IMG/VR virus record: IMGVR_UViG_3300017956_000007
Coordinates: 1 to 64,000 of that record
DNA from: a virus
Reading direction: 5' to 3' (one strand)
DNA: 64,000 nt
The position numbers and the translations under genes are program-made. The notes below the pieces were generated by a model. The model saw nothing but the letters and a program-made list of their open reading frames with translations, made no database searches and was not told where the DNA came from. This document shows, piece by piece, positions 38,699 to 47,275 of this stretch. The first letter of the stretch is position 1, and each line of letters opens with the position of its first letter.

Positions 38699-39876
38699 TA
38701 ATATCCTTGTGCAGCAAATTGATTGTTCAACGCAAAATTTTCTTTAAAAGAAATACTTAATGAAATATTAGTCGGGTATGATTGATCTTCAAAAAATGTA
38801 TTGCCATATTTAACCGATAATGATTCCAAAACCGATTGTCCTATTTTAAATAGATACTCATTTCCTGTTGTTTCACCATCTAAATCATAAAAAGTTATTG
38901 TATATACGTTTGGAAATTTAAAAAATTGAGAAGGCATTGTTGCTGTGTTTGTCGTTGTTATAGTTTTGGATTTTTTATTTTCTGTTGACATTGACGCTAA
39001 ATCATTTTTATCAACATCAGTTAAAGAATCGTCTTGTATATCTGTAGTAATTACCTCATCTCTTTCATGTTTACCTAGAGAAGGTAACATGCCTTTTTTT
39101 AAATTTGATATAATTTTTATTGCATTTTTCGCATCATCCGCACTTCTTGGTTTAAATTCAAAATTAAATGAATGTTGTCTTAAATTTCTCACTCCATTGA
39201 ATGATAATGCCGCATATGGATTTATTTGTCTTCTCATTGATTGAGCTGCGATGTCTACAGTTGAAGCATCGAATGCAGGAGATAAAAAAGTTGCACCTGC
39301 AGTTATGGCATTATATTTGATTCTATCAGTAAAATTATTCATATAGGCATCTAATGCTTTTTCAGTGTATGGAGATAATGATTGCCATACATCTCCATAT
39401 AATTCTTTAGTTTTTTCCCAAAAAGAATCATTACTATTAGTGTAATTATTATATGCTTGTTGAAGTCTATTTCTATCAGTAGAAGAAAATTGTTCAAATG
39501 CTTTACCTATTAAGCCTAATTCTACGTTCTGATAATCTGCGACATAACTAGTATTTAATGATCCTGATGGTAAAAATAAAACATAAGAATTTAAACTTTG
39601 ATAAGATTCACTTGTATTACTGGATGTAAGATAACTACTAATTTCAAAAGAATTGTCCTCTAAAAAATTTGTCAATCCATTATACGGATCATTTTGTTTT
39701 TCTTGTTCTAATAATCTATACTCCCTTATAATCATAAAATGATGAAGTCCTTCAGATTTATCTCCTATATTTTTAGGGTATCTATATACATTCTTACTTG
39801 TGACTAATTTTTGTATATAACTTATATAACCAGTAGGGTCATTGTTTGTTGATAAAGTAGATACCCCTTTTTCCAT
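38698..39876 (-). CDS. 48: baseplate tail-tube cap protein, gp48-like
   Basis: Tube cap on which the tail tube begins. The 392-residue protein (T4 gp48 is 364) has a gp48/gp54-type tube fold: LRQHSFNFEFKPRSADDAK, a long helix ending in KKGMLPS, then FKFPNVYTITFYDLDG, EYLFKIGQSVLESLSVKYG and a closing SYPTNISLSISFKE strand. The same pattern is in the next gene upstream, as expected for the homologous pair gp48 and gp54. Length favours gp48 here. It overlaps the upstream gene by one base and ends at the gp53 start. Confidence 0.78.
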   Translation of the reverse strand: MEKGVSTLSTNNDPTGYISYIQKLVTSKNVYRYPKNIGDKSEGLHHFMIIREYRLLEQEKQNDPYNGLTNFLEDNSFEISSYLTSSNTSESYQSLNSYVLFLPSGSLNTSYVADYQNVELGLIGKAFEQFSSTDRNRLQQAYNNYTNSNDSFWEKTKELYGDVWQSLSPYTEKALDAYMNNFTDRIKYNAITAGATFLSPAFDASTVDIAAQSMRRQINPYAALSFNGVRNLRQHSFNFEFKPRSADDAKNAIKIISNLKKGMLPSLGKHERDEVITTDIQDDSLTDVDKNDLASMSTENKKSKTITTTNTATMPSQFFKFPNVYTITFYDLDGETTGNEYLFKIGQSVLESLSVKYGNTFFEDQSYPTNISLSISFKENFALNNQFAAQGY

Positions 39877-40814
39877 TATGCCCCCTCTTCTAGAATTTGA
39901 TTATAATCACTCTCACATCTCTCTCTAGTATAGATGACAGTTTCTTTTAAGTTTAGAGTTAAATTAACCGAATGCGGAGAATTATTTTCCTCGTGAAAAA
40001 CTGGTTGAGGTGTATCACCAGAATATGTTACATCAAATTTTGTCATAACAGCATCTTCAATTTTGAACATCAAATTTCCTTTTTGCGAAGAAAAATTTTT
40101 TGTTGTGGGATAAAATCTAACACCAAAAACGTCTGGTAATAATTGAACACCATTATTTTCAAAAGTCATACCATTTAGAGACTCTGGACTAGTTACAAGA
40201 TCTTGTGGTAACATGCTAGATTTGAATATTTGAATCACCCTATTTAGAGCAATAGAATCATTTTTATTTTTGGGTACTAAATTGAAATTAAAAGAAAATT
40301 CTCTAAAACCAACTCCAGAAAAAGTTGAAGTCATAAATGGATTTTCTATTTTATTTTCATTATTCGTAAAAACTGCCCTAAGACCGGGTTTACCTTTTAA
40401 AGCCAATTCTGCTGCAATATTGAAAAAATTGGAACTATTGAAAGAACCTACTCCTTTTTTCAAAATTCTTGTAGCATTGGATCTGATTTCATCAAATTTT
40501 TCACCACTTATATTACCTCGCAATGAACCTACAGCAGCAGCTCCCACTGCACCGAATGATGAAGTATTATAACTCACATTCAATCCATCATTTAATTCTA
40601 AAGGTATAGGCAATGCAATAAAACCCTTTAATATCTTTGAATTTCCGGATCTTCTTTTTTTAATTGTAAATACACAAAATTTAGCACTTTCTCCTCCTGC
40701 GTTTGAGAAAATTAAATCAGAAGGAAATCTAGCAACATATGTAGAATCACCACTATCTGAAATTGGTAAATCAGTGACAATGTTTTTTAGTTTATCAGTC
40801 ATTGATAAAGTCAT
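39876..40814 (-). CDS. 54: baseplate tail-tube initiator, gp54-like
   Basis: Second member of the tube cap/initiator pair, 312 residues (T4 gp54 is 320). Shared tube-fold pieces are GFREFSFNFNLVPKNKNDS, FKSSMLPQDL, FGVRFYPTTK and FKIEDAVMTKFDVTYSG. The end (HSVNLTLNLKETVIYTRE) is a usual tube-initiator C-terminus. The ATG at 40814 has AAGGAA 5 bases upstream, and an ACTAAATA box lies 33 bases before it. It is the first gene of the long minus-strand baseplate operon. Assignment as gp54 rather than gp48 rests on length and order. Confidence 0.75.
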   Translation of the reverse strand: MTLSMTDKLKNIVTDLPISDSGDSTYVARFPSDLIFSNAGGESAKFCVFTIKKRRSGNSKILKGFIALPIPLELNDGLNVSYNTSSFGAVGAAAVGSLRGNISGEKFDEIRSNATRILKKGVGSFNSSNFFNIAAELALKGKPGLRAVFTNNENKIENPFMTSTFSGVGFREFSFNFNLVPKNKNDSIALNRVIQIFKSSMLPQDLVTSPESLNGMTFENNGVQLLPDVFGVRFYPTTKNFSSQKGNLMFKIEDAVMTKFDVTYSGDTPQPVFHEENNSPHSVNLTLNLKETVIYTRERCESDYNQILEEGA

Positions 40815-40847
40815 GTATTTCCTTATAGAATTTTTTGTTGTAATATA

Positions 40848-40855
40848 TATTTAGT
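40848..40855 (-). promoter_or_regulatory. candidate late promoter for the gp54-gp13/14 operon
   Basis: Minus-strand ACTAAATA in the 41-base divergent gap. With T4 spacing the transcript would start near 40842 and have a 28-base leader carrying the AAGGAA ribosome site of gp54. The same eight bases precede gp15. It is the only intergenic space upstream of 38 kb of nearly contiguous minus-strand genes. Confidence 0.4.
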
Positions 40856-41290
40856 ATGGCTTACAAAGGAAAATATAATATAAAAAATATAAAAAAATAT
40901 AAAGGTGATCCCACTAATGTTACATATCGTTCATTGTGGGAAAGAAAATTTATGAAATATTGCGATGAAAATTTGAATATTATTGAATGGTCCAGTGAAG
41001 AAATAATAATACCTTACCGATCTCCAATCGATAGAAAAATACACAGATATTATCCGGATTTTTGGGTAAAACTAAGAAGAAATGATAAAAAAATAGAATG
41101 CTTTTTAATTGAAATAAAACCAAAAAAACAAACAATTCCGCCCAAAAAACCTTCTAACATGACACAAAAATATATTAAAGAAGCATATACATATGGAATA
41201 AATGAAGCAAAATGGAATGCAGCAAAAGAATATTGTAAGGACAGAAATTGGAAATTTGAAATTATTACAGAAGATCATTTATTTAACTAA
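40856..41290 (+). CDS. 4: head completion protein gp4
   Basis: Head completion protein with a nuclease-like fold, needed for the DNA-filled head to join the tail. The 144-residue length matches T4 gp4 (150). Conserved parts are YKGDPTNVTYRSLWERKFM, EWSSEEIIIPYRSPIDRKIH, RYYPDFWVKL and FLIEIKPKKQT: the D plus E-x-K arrangement of PD-(D/E)XK-type nucleases. First gene of the plus-strand tail block; there is no ribosome site, and only AT-rich sequence stands before the ATG. Confidence 0.9.
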   Translation: MAYKGKYNIKNIKKYKGDPTNVTYRSLWERKFMKYCDENLNIIEWSSEEIIIPYRSPIDRKIHRYYPDFWVKLRRNDKKIECFLIEIKPKKQTIPPKKPSNMTQKYIKEAYTYGINEAKWNAAKEYCKDRNWKFEIITEDHLFN

Positions 41291-41293
41291 ATA
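41286..41293 (+). promoter_or_regulatory. candidate late promoter box, leaderless geometry
   Basis: ACTAAATA on the plus strand spans the gp4 stop region. Placed at -13 to -6 it puts +1 at 41299, the A of the next ATG. No ribosome site precedes that ATG. The distance is the same as between the exact TATAAATA at 2038 and the ATG at 2051. Confidence 0.35.
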
Positions 41294-41298
41294 TAGAT

Positions 41299-41874
41299 AT
41301 GGCAAAAGAAACGTTTTCAGATAAATTAAAAAAATTAATAAGAACCAGTCAGGGTACTCAAAAAACTAAAGACGCATCAAAATGGCTAAAAAGAAGAATC
41401 AGAAGCATTTCAACCGGACTAACAAATCGTTTTTCACAAATAAAAAATGCAGATGATTTTTACAGAAAAAATGATAAAAAAACTATATCATATGTAGAAC
41501 CTGGTGTAATGGCTACTTATTTTTATGATCCCAAATGGAAAAATATATTACCTTATTATGATAGATTTCCTTTAATTTTATGCGTAAAAATGTATAAAGA
41601 TGGATTTTTAGGATTAAATTTTCACTATCTTCATCCAGTAATGAGAGCAAAACTAATGGATTCTATTGATAAAATTAATGAAATCAATTGGAACAATGTT
41701 TCGAAAATAAAACAAATTAGGCCAACGGTAAAAAGATACCTATACAAACACATAACATCAAAGGTAGTTATTTTAAATGATGAGGAAAAAGAATTAGCAT
41801 TGTTTTTACCACTTGAAAAATTCGAAAAACAAGACAAAAAAACTGTATGGAAAGATAGCAAAGGAATGATATAA
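41299..41874 (+). CDS. conserved marine T4-like protein next to gp4, function unknown
   Basis: A 191-residue basic protein. The N-terminal 60 residues are strongly cationic (KRRIRSISTG, KLIRTSQGTQKTKD). The core is aromatic and well conserved in marine T4-like phages as I recall: LPYYDRFPLILCVKMYKDG, then FLGLNFHYLHPVMRAKLMD. T4 has gp2 (DNA end protector) and gp3 (tail tube terminator) beside gp4, so this could fill either slot, but I see no sequence evidence for gp2 or gp3. The stop overlaps the next ATG by one base. DNA-end or tail-related function is inference. Confidence 0.72.
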   Translation: MAKETFSDKLKKLIRTSQGTQKTKDASKWLKRRIRSISTGLTNRFSQIKNADDFYRKNDKKTISYVEPGVMATYFYDPKWKNILPYYDRFPLILCVKMYKDGFLGLNFHYLHPVMRAKLMDSIDKINEINWNNVSKIKQIRPTVKRYLYKHITSKVVILNDEEKELALFLPLEKFEKQDKKTVWKDSKGMI

Positions 41875-42470
41875 TGCCCATATCTATCAGCGAATTTAGA
41901 ACAAAGATAAATCTAAATAAAAGTGTTACTCCTGTAAACAGGTTTGAAGTAAGATTTAAAAATAGTTTAAATCAAACGTATAATCCAGAAAACCTAAGTT
42001 TTTTTTGTGAAATTGCAGAATTGCCGGGTAGGAATTTATTAACTACAGAAGAAAGAATGTACGGACCAATAAGAAAAATTGCTTATGGCAGCTCTTATGT
42101 AGAAACCAATATGACTTTCTTATGCACAAACAATGGAATGTTGGAAAAAAGATATTTTGATGAATGGATGGACAATATCATACATCCAACATCATTTGAC
42201 ACTAATTACTATGAAAATTATACAAAAGAAATAGATTTAAGCATTTTTACAGAAACAAATGAATTAGTATATTTCTGTACATTCTATGAAGCATATCCAA
42301 CTCTAGTCAGTGGAATTTCATTAAACGCTGCAGCAAAAGATGATTATGCTAAAATAAATGTAACTTTTTCATATAGATATTGGTTGAGAAATAGTGATCA
42401 AAATACAAATCTTGATACTATTTTAGATACCAATTTTGAAATGAGGCGTCAATATGGAATTGGGCCATAG
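41874..42470 (+). CDS. tail-tube family protein (gp19 fold)
   Basis: A 198-residue protein of the T4 gp19 tube family. Conserved parts are SVTPVNRFEVRFKN, SFFCEIAELPGRNLLTTEER, MYGPIRKIAYGSSYVETNMT, RYFDEWMDNIIHP, FCTFYEAYPTLVSGI and the closing INVTFSYRYWLR strand. T4 gp19 is about 163 residues and is normally beside the sheath gene gp18, which is not in the window. So this may be the main tube protein moved away from gp18, or a second tube-like adaptor at the baseplate or neck end. Overlaps the upstream gene by one base. Confidence 0.75.
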   Translation: MPISISEFRTKINLNKSVTPVNRFEVRFKNSLNQTYNPENLSFFCEIAELPGRNLLTTEERMYGPIRKIAYGSSYVETNMTFLCTNNGMLEKRYFDEWMDNIIHPTSFDTNYYENYTKEIDLSIFTETNELVYFCTFYEAYPTLVSGISLNAAAKDDYAKINVTFSYRYWLRNSDQNTNLDTILDTNFEMRRQYGIGP

Positions 42471-42507
42471 GCTAATAGTATTGACTTATATTATAATCAC
42501 ATAACAA

Positions 42508-42531
42508 AAATCAATTGTTAAAAATTGATTT
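42508..42531 (+). other. AT-rich hairpin in the gap before gp26
   Basis: The 94-base gap between the tube-family gene and gp26 holds a perfect 9-bp inverted repeat (42508-42516 with 42523-42531) with a 6-base loop. The stem is almost all A-T and has no strong T-run after it, so it would be at best a weak terminator or RNA-processing site. The rest of the gap has a TATAAT at 42492 with no properly spaced -35 element. Confidence 0.45.
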
Positions 42532-42564
42532 AAATTGAAAATTTTTAATGACACAGGCAAAATT

Positions 42565-43299
42565 ATGTTACCGAAATTAGACATACCTACTTATGAAATA
42601 AGTCTAGTATCAAATGATCAAAAAATAAAATTTAGACCTTTTTTGGTGAAAGAGGAAAAAATATTATTAATGGCACTGGAATCTGGACAAGAAAATGATA
42701 TATTAAGGGCTATAAAACAAATACTACAAAATTGTATCATAACAGAAATAAATATAGATGATCTTCCATTATTCGATCTTCAATATATTTTCTTACAACT
42801 TAGAGCAAGATCTGTAGGAGAAACTATTGAAGTTAGATTGAGACACAGGGATGGTATAAACAAAAATGGTGTTGAATGTGACGGAACTCAACTAATTAAA
42901 ATAAACATTGATGAAATAAGACCATCAAAAAATAAAAAATTAGAACCGAAGATTGAACTATCCAAAGATATCGGAATAGTTTTAAAATATCCTACTGTAG
43001 ATATTCTTGATAAGATTTCAACAACATCAAATACGCAAGGAATATTAGACAACACTTTTGAGATAGTTGCAGAATCTGTCGATTACATATATGAAAAAGA
43101 TGAAATATATCATAGAAAAGACCATAAAAAAGAAGAATTTGTAGAATTTTTAAATAATTTAAATTCAGAACAATTTGAAAAAATAAAAGAGTTTTTTTCA
43201 AATATGCCAACTATGTCTTTGACCAAAAACTATAGATGTAAAAAATGCGGAATTGATGAAGAATTAGAATTGAAAACATTAGAAGATTTTTTTTCGTGA
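42565..43299 (+). CDS. 26: baseplate hub assembly protein gp26
   Basis: T4_baseplate family protein, needed for hub formation. Recognisable parts are MLPKLDIPTYEISL, then KIKFRPFLVKEEKILLMALE, a helical region ending in LQYIFLQLRARSVGE, and two strands around it. The C-terminus has a Cys pair (YRCKKCGIDEEL), common in gp26 of marine phages. I start at the ATG at 42565 (244 residues) because an AGG lies 7 bases upstream and homologues begin with a PxLxIPxY motif. The frame extends upstream to a TTG at 42535, which has no ribosome site. The end overlaps the next gene by four bases (GTGA). Confidence 0.85.
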   Translation: MLPKLDIPTYEISLVSNDQKIKFRPFLVKEEKILLMALESGQENDILRAIKQILQNCIITEINIDDLPLFDLQYIFLQLRARSVGETIEVRLRHRDGINKNGVECDGTQLIKINIDEIRPSKNKKLEPKIELSKDIGIVLKYPTVDILDKISTTSNTQGILDNTFEIVAESVDYIYEKDEIYHRKDHKKEEFVEFLNNLNSEQFEKIKEFFSNMPTMSLTKNYRCKKCGIDEELELKTLEDFFS

Positions 43300-43487
43300 G
43301 CCTGTGTCATAGTTCATTAGAAAATTATTATATTTTAAATTTTAATTTAATGCAACATCACAAATATAGTTTATCAGATCTGGATAACATGATGCCTTAT
43401 GAACGTGACATTTATGTTACTTTATTGTCGAATTTTATTAAAGAAGAAAATGAAAGATTAAAACAACAACAATTAGCGAGAAAATAA
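43296..43487 (+). CDS. 51: gp51-like hub assembly protein, short marine form
   Basis: A 63-residue helical protein starting at a GTG that overlaps the gp26 stop (GTGA). The core, NFNLMQHHKYSLSDLDNMMP followed by YERDIYVTLLSNFIKEEN, is found directly after gp26 in marine T4-like phages and is usually called gp51, the hub assembly catalyst. T4 gp51 is much longer (249 residues), so identity rests on order and the small-protein pattern. An internal ATG at 43350 is a less likely start, since it would remove part of the conserved core. Ends at the first base of the tape measure. Confidence 0.6.
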   Translation: MSLCHSSLENYYILNFNLMQHHKYSLSDLDNMMPYERDIYVTLLSNFIKEENERLKQQQLARK

Positions 43488-46342
43488 TGCCCCAAGAAAA
43501 AAATTTTTCTAATTTAATTAATTATGCTAGAGAAAATTTTAAAAATAAAAATGAAAAAAGTAATGATATTGAAAAAAATTTAAAAAATATAACTCCAAGT
43601 ATAAAAGGTATTCTAAAAAATACAAATTCGATTAGTGGAAATTTAGACATACAATTAAATTCTCAGCGAGAAAATTATAATCAATTATTAGATAATCAGA
43701 TTAAAAATAATAGTTTTCTAATAGGAAGTTTGATTGATTTAAAAAATTATATCTCTTCTTTATCTTACAATACAAAAAATAACGAAAAAGATAACCCTAG
43801 ATCTTTTGTGGAAAATAAAAATTCTAGTTATTTGAATAATTCATTTATAAAAAATAATAATCTACAAAAAAACATTCAATATAAAACATTCGATAACGAT
43901 CAGAATAATCAAAATATCGATAACTTCATAAAAAATGGTTCTCCACTAACAAAAATATATACAAAATTAGCCACTAAGCCATATGACTGGGTTTCAAAAG
44001 ATCCTGGACCATATAGACAAGGTTTTGAATTAAAATCCAAAGAATTATACGGTAAAAATGCCATAGAAGAATTGATAAAAGAAATTTCAAACGGAATACA
44101 AAAAAAATTTAAAACAATAGACATCAATAAATTTTTATCAGATGCGGTACAATATAAAAACATTTCAAATAATACAAATAATTCTAATATTATTTACGAT
44201 AATACAAATACTGAAAATAATTTTAATAATGAGAAAAAATTATTTTCAGATAATGAAGTATTTGGTAATATTTTAAAATTTACAGAAAACATATACAAAT
44301 CATCTCAAAAAATATTAAATGTAAATAGAAAAAATAATGATCAATTAAAAACATTTAATGATTCTGTATTATCTTTAATAGGTAAAGATCAACAAGTTGA
44401 AAATGAAGAAAATATTGAAAAAGTTATTGAAAAATTAGAAGGAATTAATAATTCTACTGAAAATTTAAAAAAATCCAATGAAAAAGAAAATAATGAAACA
44501 CAAAATAATCAAGAAGAAACACAAAATAATCAAAAAGAAGGAAATAATTTTTTAAGAAAATTGTTGTTAATATTTGATAGAAAAAAATATCAAGATCTTG
44601 AAGATAGACTTGAAGGAATGAAGGAAAGATTTAGTTCAATAGGAGGCACAAAAATACCAAATTTGCCAAATAAAGGACTAGGAGGATTTTTATCAAGTAT
44701 ATTGTCATCAATATTTTTAGGACCGAAAGGTGCGGCATTATTATCTAGTATGATACCTGCAACATTAGGAGTTGCAGGCAAAACACTTTTTGGGGGAATA
44801 GCAGCAATACTATTAGGTCCTAAATTATTTGAATCTATAAAGGCAGGTTTAGAAAAGGGGGGTGATGAAGGTTTTACAGCAGGTGTAGGAGAACTACTTG
44901 ATACTTTTTTTAAAGAAGAAGATATTAAATCAAATTTAGGAGCAGGAGCTGCTCTTGGATTTTTAGCATTTAAAGGACCCAGAGGCATTATACCAGGAAT
45001 GATTTTGGGTGGTACAATGAATTTCTTAAAAAAAATGTGGGGCGATAAAGTTTTTGAGCCTGAAGGAGGTGTGACAAAAGGTAAATTCCATAAAATTTTA
45101 ACAGATAGCGCCATTGGTGGACTACTCGGAGCAGCAGTTTTAGGAATACCAGGAATTTTACTTGGAGGTTCGTTTAATGCTTTATACGGAGTATTAACCG
45201 ATAAAGACACGCACATAAATCCAACTTCTATAACAACAGGTATAATGGGTCTTATAGCAGGACTTTCGGGTGGAGCATTATTAGGAGCAAAATTGGGTCT
45301 GGTTGGCGGACCAATAGGTGCATTAGCAGGTGCAATGTTAGGAGCAGCATTAGGTGTTGCCTTTGGTTCGTGGATTACAGATACAGAAGCAAAAAAAGCA
45401 GTTCAAGATATTGCAAAAGATTCTAATGAACATTTACAATTGATGAACAAAAAATTATCACCTGAAGGTCTTACTGAACAAGAATCTGTCAGAATGAATG
45501 AATTAAATGAAAATTATCAATTAAAAATGAGTAAAGTTGCAAGTAGTCCCCAAGAAGCATCAACAAAATTGTTTGCTGCACATGCTGTTGATCCTAGTCA
45601 AATTAATGATACTATGGAATTAATTGATAGAATGAATTTAAAAAATGAATTATCTACTATTAATAGAATTTTAAATACAAATATGTCTAAAATAGGAGAT
45701 TTATTTACTTTTGATGTGGATGAACAATCATTAAAATTAAAAAATAATGCTAGTTTTGATGTTAAAAAAATTCCAGGAGATCCCAGACCAGATGCTCCTA
45801 AACATAACATAAAATTTGATGCAAATGAAAACCTTGAGAATATTTTATTAAAAGCTGGAGGAAATACTGCATCACAGATTTCTCAAAGATTGATAAATCA
45901 ATTAAACAGTATTGCCAGATCATCACCTGAATTTGATAGAATGAGTCGAGAGAGAATGCAAGATAAATCAAGAAGATTTGGTCCACAAGATCGTAAAAAT
46001 CTTCAAGGAAAATATATTAATGATATTTTATTAGAAATTCCGATGAAAAAAACTGGAGGAGTTTTTAATAACCCTGAATTGATTATGGTAGGAGAATCAT
46101 CACCGAACAATCCTGAAATTTTATTCAATAGACAACAATTAGAAGCGTTGGGACAAATTTTTAGTATGCAAAAAGAAAACAAAAATATGAGTCAATCATT
46201 AAATGTTGCTCCAATTGTAATACCGCCTAACACTTCTAATTATTTTGATAACAAAAATATTTCGGTTCAAGAATATAACATTACTGAAATACCGCCTGAA
46301 CCGAATTCATCTGTATCTTTTAAAGATAGTCTATCGTATTAA
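43487..46342 (+). CDS. tail tape-measure-like protein
   Basis: A 951-residue protein following gp51, where T4 has gp27-29. Residues 1-390 are Asn/Lys-rich and coiled-coil-like. Residues 398-632 are Gly/Ala/Leu-rich with several hydrophobic stretches long enough to cross a membrane (LLGAAVLGIPGILLGGSFNA, IMGLIAGLSGGALLGA, LAGAMLGAALGVAFGSWI). The C-terminus has GGVFNNPELIMVGES, close to the VGExGPE motif of many tape measures. Hydrophobic centre, length and C-terminus together support a tape measure (T4 gp29 role), which could also help DNA cross the inner membrane. Stop shares TTAA with the gp32 stop. Confidence 0.75.
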   Translation: MPQEKNFSNLINYARENFKNKNEKSNDIEKNLKNITPSIKGILKNTNSISGNLDIQLNSQRENYNQLLDNQIKNNSFLIGSLIDLKNYISSLSYNTKNNEKDNPRSFVENKNSSYLNNSFIKNNNLQKNIQYKTFDNDQNNQNIDNFIKNGSPLTKIYTKLATKPYDWVSKDPGPYRQGFELKSKELYGKNAIEELIKEISNGIQKKFKTIDINKFLSDAVQYKNISNNTNNSNIIYDNTNTENNFNNEKKLFSDNEVFGNILKFTENIYKSSQKILNVNRKNNDQLKTFNDSVLSLIGKDQQVENEENIEKVIEKLEGINNSTENLKKSNEKENNETQNNQEETQNNQKEGNNFLRKLLLIFDRKKYQDLEDRLEGMKERFSSIGGTKIPNLPNKGLGGFLSSILSSIFLGPKGAALLSSMIPATLGVAGKTLFGGIAAILLGPKLFESIKAGLEKGGDEGFTAGVGELLDTFFKEEDIKSNLGAGAALGFLAFKGPRGIIPGMILGGTMNFLKKMWGDKVFEPEGGVTKGKFHKILTDSAIGGLLGAAVLGIPGILLGGSFNALYGVLTDKDTHINPTSITTGIMGLIAGLSGGALLGAKLGLVGGPIGALAGAMLGAALGVAFGSWITDTEAKKAVQDIAKDSNEHLQLMNKKLSPEGLTEQESVRMNELNENYQLKMSKVASSPQEASTKLFAAHAVDPSQINDTMELIDRMNLKNELSTINRILNTNMSKIGDLFTFDVDEQSLKLKNNASFDVKKIPGDPRPDAPKHNIKFDANENLENILLKAGGNTASQISQRLINQLNSIARSSPEFDRMSRERMQDKSRRFGPQDRKNLQGKYINDILLEIPMKKTGGVFNNPELIMVGESSPNNPEILFNRQQLEALGQIFSMQKENKNMSQSLNVAPIVIPPNTSNYFDNKNISVQEYNITEIPPEPNSSVSFKDSLSY

Positions 46343-47250
46343 CCTTCTTCTGCCAGTTTTGCAAAATATGACATATCTTCATCATCGTCATCAACATTCA
46401 TACTTGCATATGCTGGCATAGGCTTACGATCCTGCTGCATTTCTTCCTCAGCTGTAGGACGTTTTTGAACAGATTGAACCACAGGTTCCTCAATTCTTGG
46501 TTTATCTAGGGCAAGAACCATATCTAATCTTTCTTTTAGTTCATCATAGGTTTTGAAGTTATCGTCCGCAGTAAACTCAGACAGAGAATACTGAGAATTC
46601 CAAACAGCTTCAAGTTCTTCATCAGTTTCAAGTAATTGACCTGGTGAATCAAATTCAGATTTATCATAATTTTGATAACCTTCTACTTTACGAATTTTCA
46701 ATTTAAAATTCGCACCCTCCCATAAATCAAAAGGATTTACAGGTGTTTCGTCTTCAAATTCAGGATTCATAAGATCATTGATCTTATCGAAAATCTTTTT
46801 ACCAAATTTGTAAAGAAAAACTTTTCCTTCATTTTGAGGATTTTTTGGGTCAGAAATAACATAAATGTTACTAATATATGTCAAACGGCGCTTTTGCTTT
46901 CTCGCCACTTCTTTATTTGCTTCAATACCAGAATTCCATAATTGAGTATTATATTCTGATACTGGATCTTTTTTTCCAAGGGTGGTCAAAGAATTTTCGA
47001 TATACCATAGTCCTGTTGGACCTTGAAAACCATGATTAAAAACTCTAGCCCAAGGAATATCTTCTCCTTGCACTGGAGGTAAAAATCTAATAACGGCATA
47101 ACCATTACCAGATTTATCTACTTCTGGTTTCCAGAACCTATCATCAATATAACTCTTTGATTCAGAAGGAGTGTCAATTTTTTCAATTTCTTTATTGAGT
47201 TGCTTTAAAAAAGAATTGCGGTTTTTCTTGAGTTCGGATAGTGAAGTCAT
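46339..47250 (-). CDS. 32: single-stranded DNA-binding protein gp32, zinc-free form
   Basis: Replication and recombination ssDNA-binding protein. 303 residues, as T4 gp32 (301). The N-terminal cooperativity segment (SELKKNRNSFLKQLNKEIEK) and the core (GNGYAVIRFLPP, PWARVFNHGFQGPTGLWYIE, KKRRL-like KQKRRLTYISNIYVISDP, KVFLYKFGKKIFDKI, PFDLWEGANFKLKI) are clear. Where T4 has zinc ligands after WYIE, this protein has NSLTTLGKKDPVSEYNTQLW, without cysteine, as in cyanophages. The C-terminal tail is acidic (NVDDDDEDMS), for partner binding. ATG has AAAGGAAC upstream. Confidence 0.95.
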   Translation of the reverse strand: MTSLSELKKNRNSFLKQLNKEIEKIDTPSESKSYIDDRFWKPEVDKSGNGYAVIRFLPPVQGEDIPWARVFNHGFQGPTGLWYIENSLTTLGKKDPVSEYNTQLWNSGIEANKEVARKQKRRLTYISNIYVISDPKNPQNEGKVFLYKFGKKIFDKINDLMNPEFEDETPVNPFDLWEGANFKLKIRKVEGYQNYDKSEFDSPGQLLETDEELEAVWNSQYSLSEFTADDNFKTYDELKERLDMVLALDKPRIEEPVVQSVQKRPTAEEEMQQDRKPMPAYASMNVDDDDEDMSYFAKLAEEG

Positions 47251-47275
47251 ATCGTTCCTTTCGTATTTCGAAATA

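Noticed and set aside
42481-42497. TTGACT and TATAAT as a sigma-70 promoter
   Set aside because: The two elements are only 5 bases apart; no suitable -35 is found at 16-18 bases.
42535-42564. TTG start extending gp26 by ten residues
   Set aside because: No ribosome site, and the conserved gp26 start lies at the ATG at 42565, which has one.
44590-45216. 208-codon Pro/Ser-rich open frame on the minus strand
   Set aside because: It is antisense to the Gly/Ala-rich centre of the tape-measure gene; the composition mirrors Gly and Ala codons, and there is no ribosome site.
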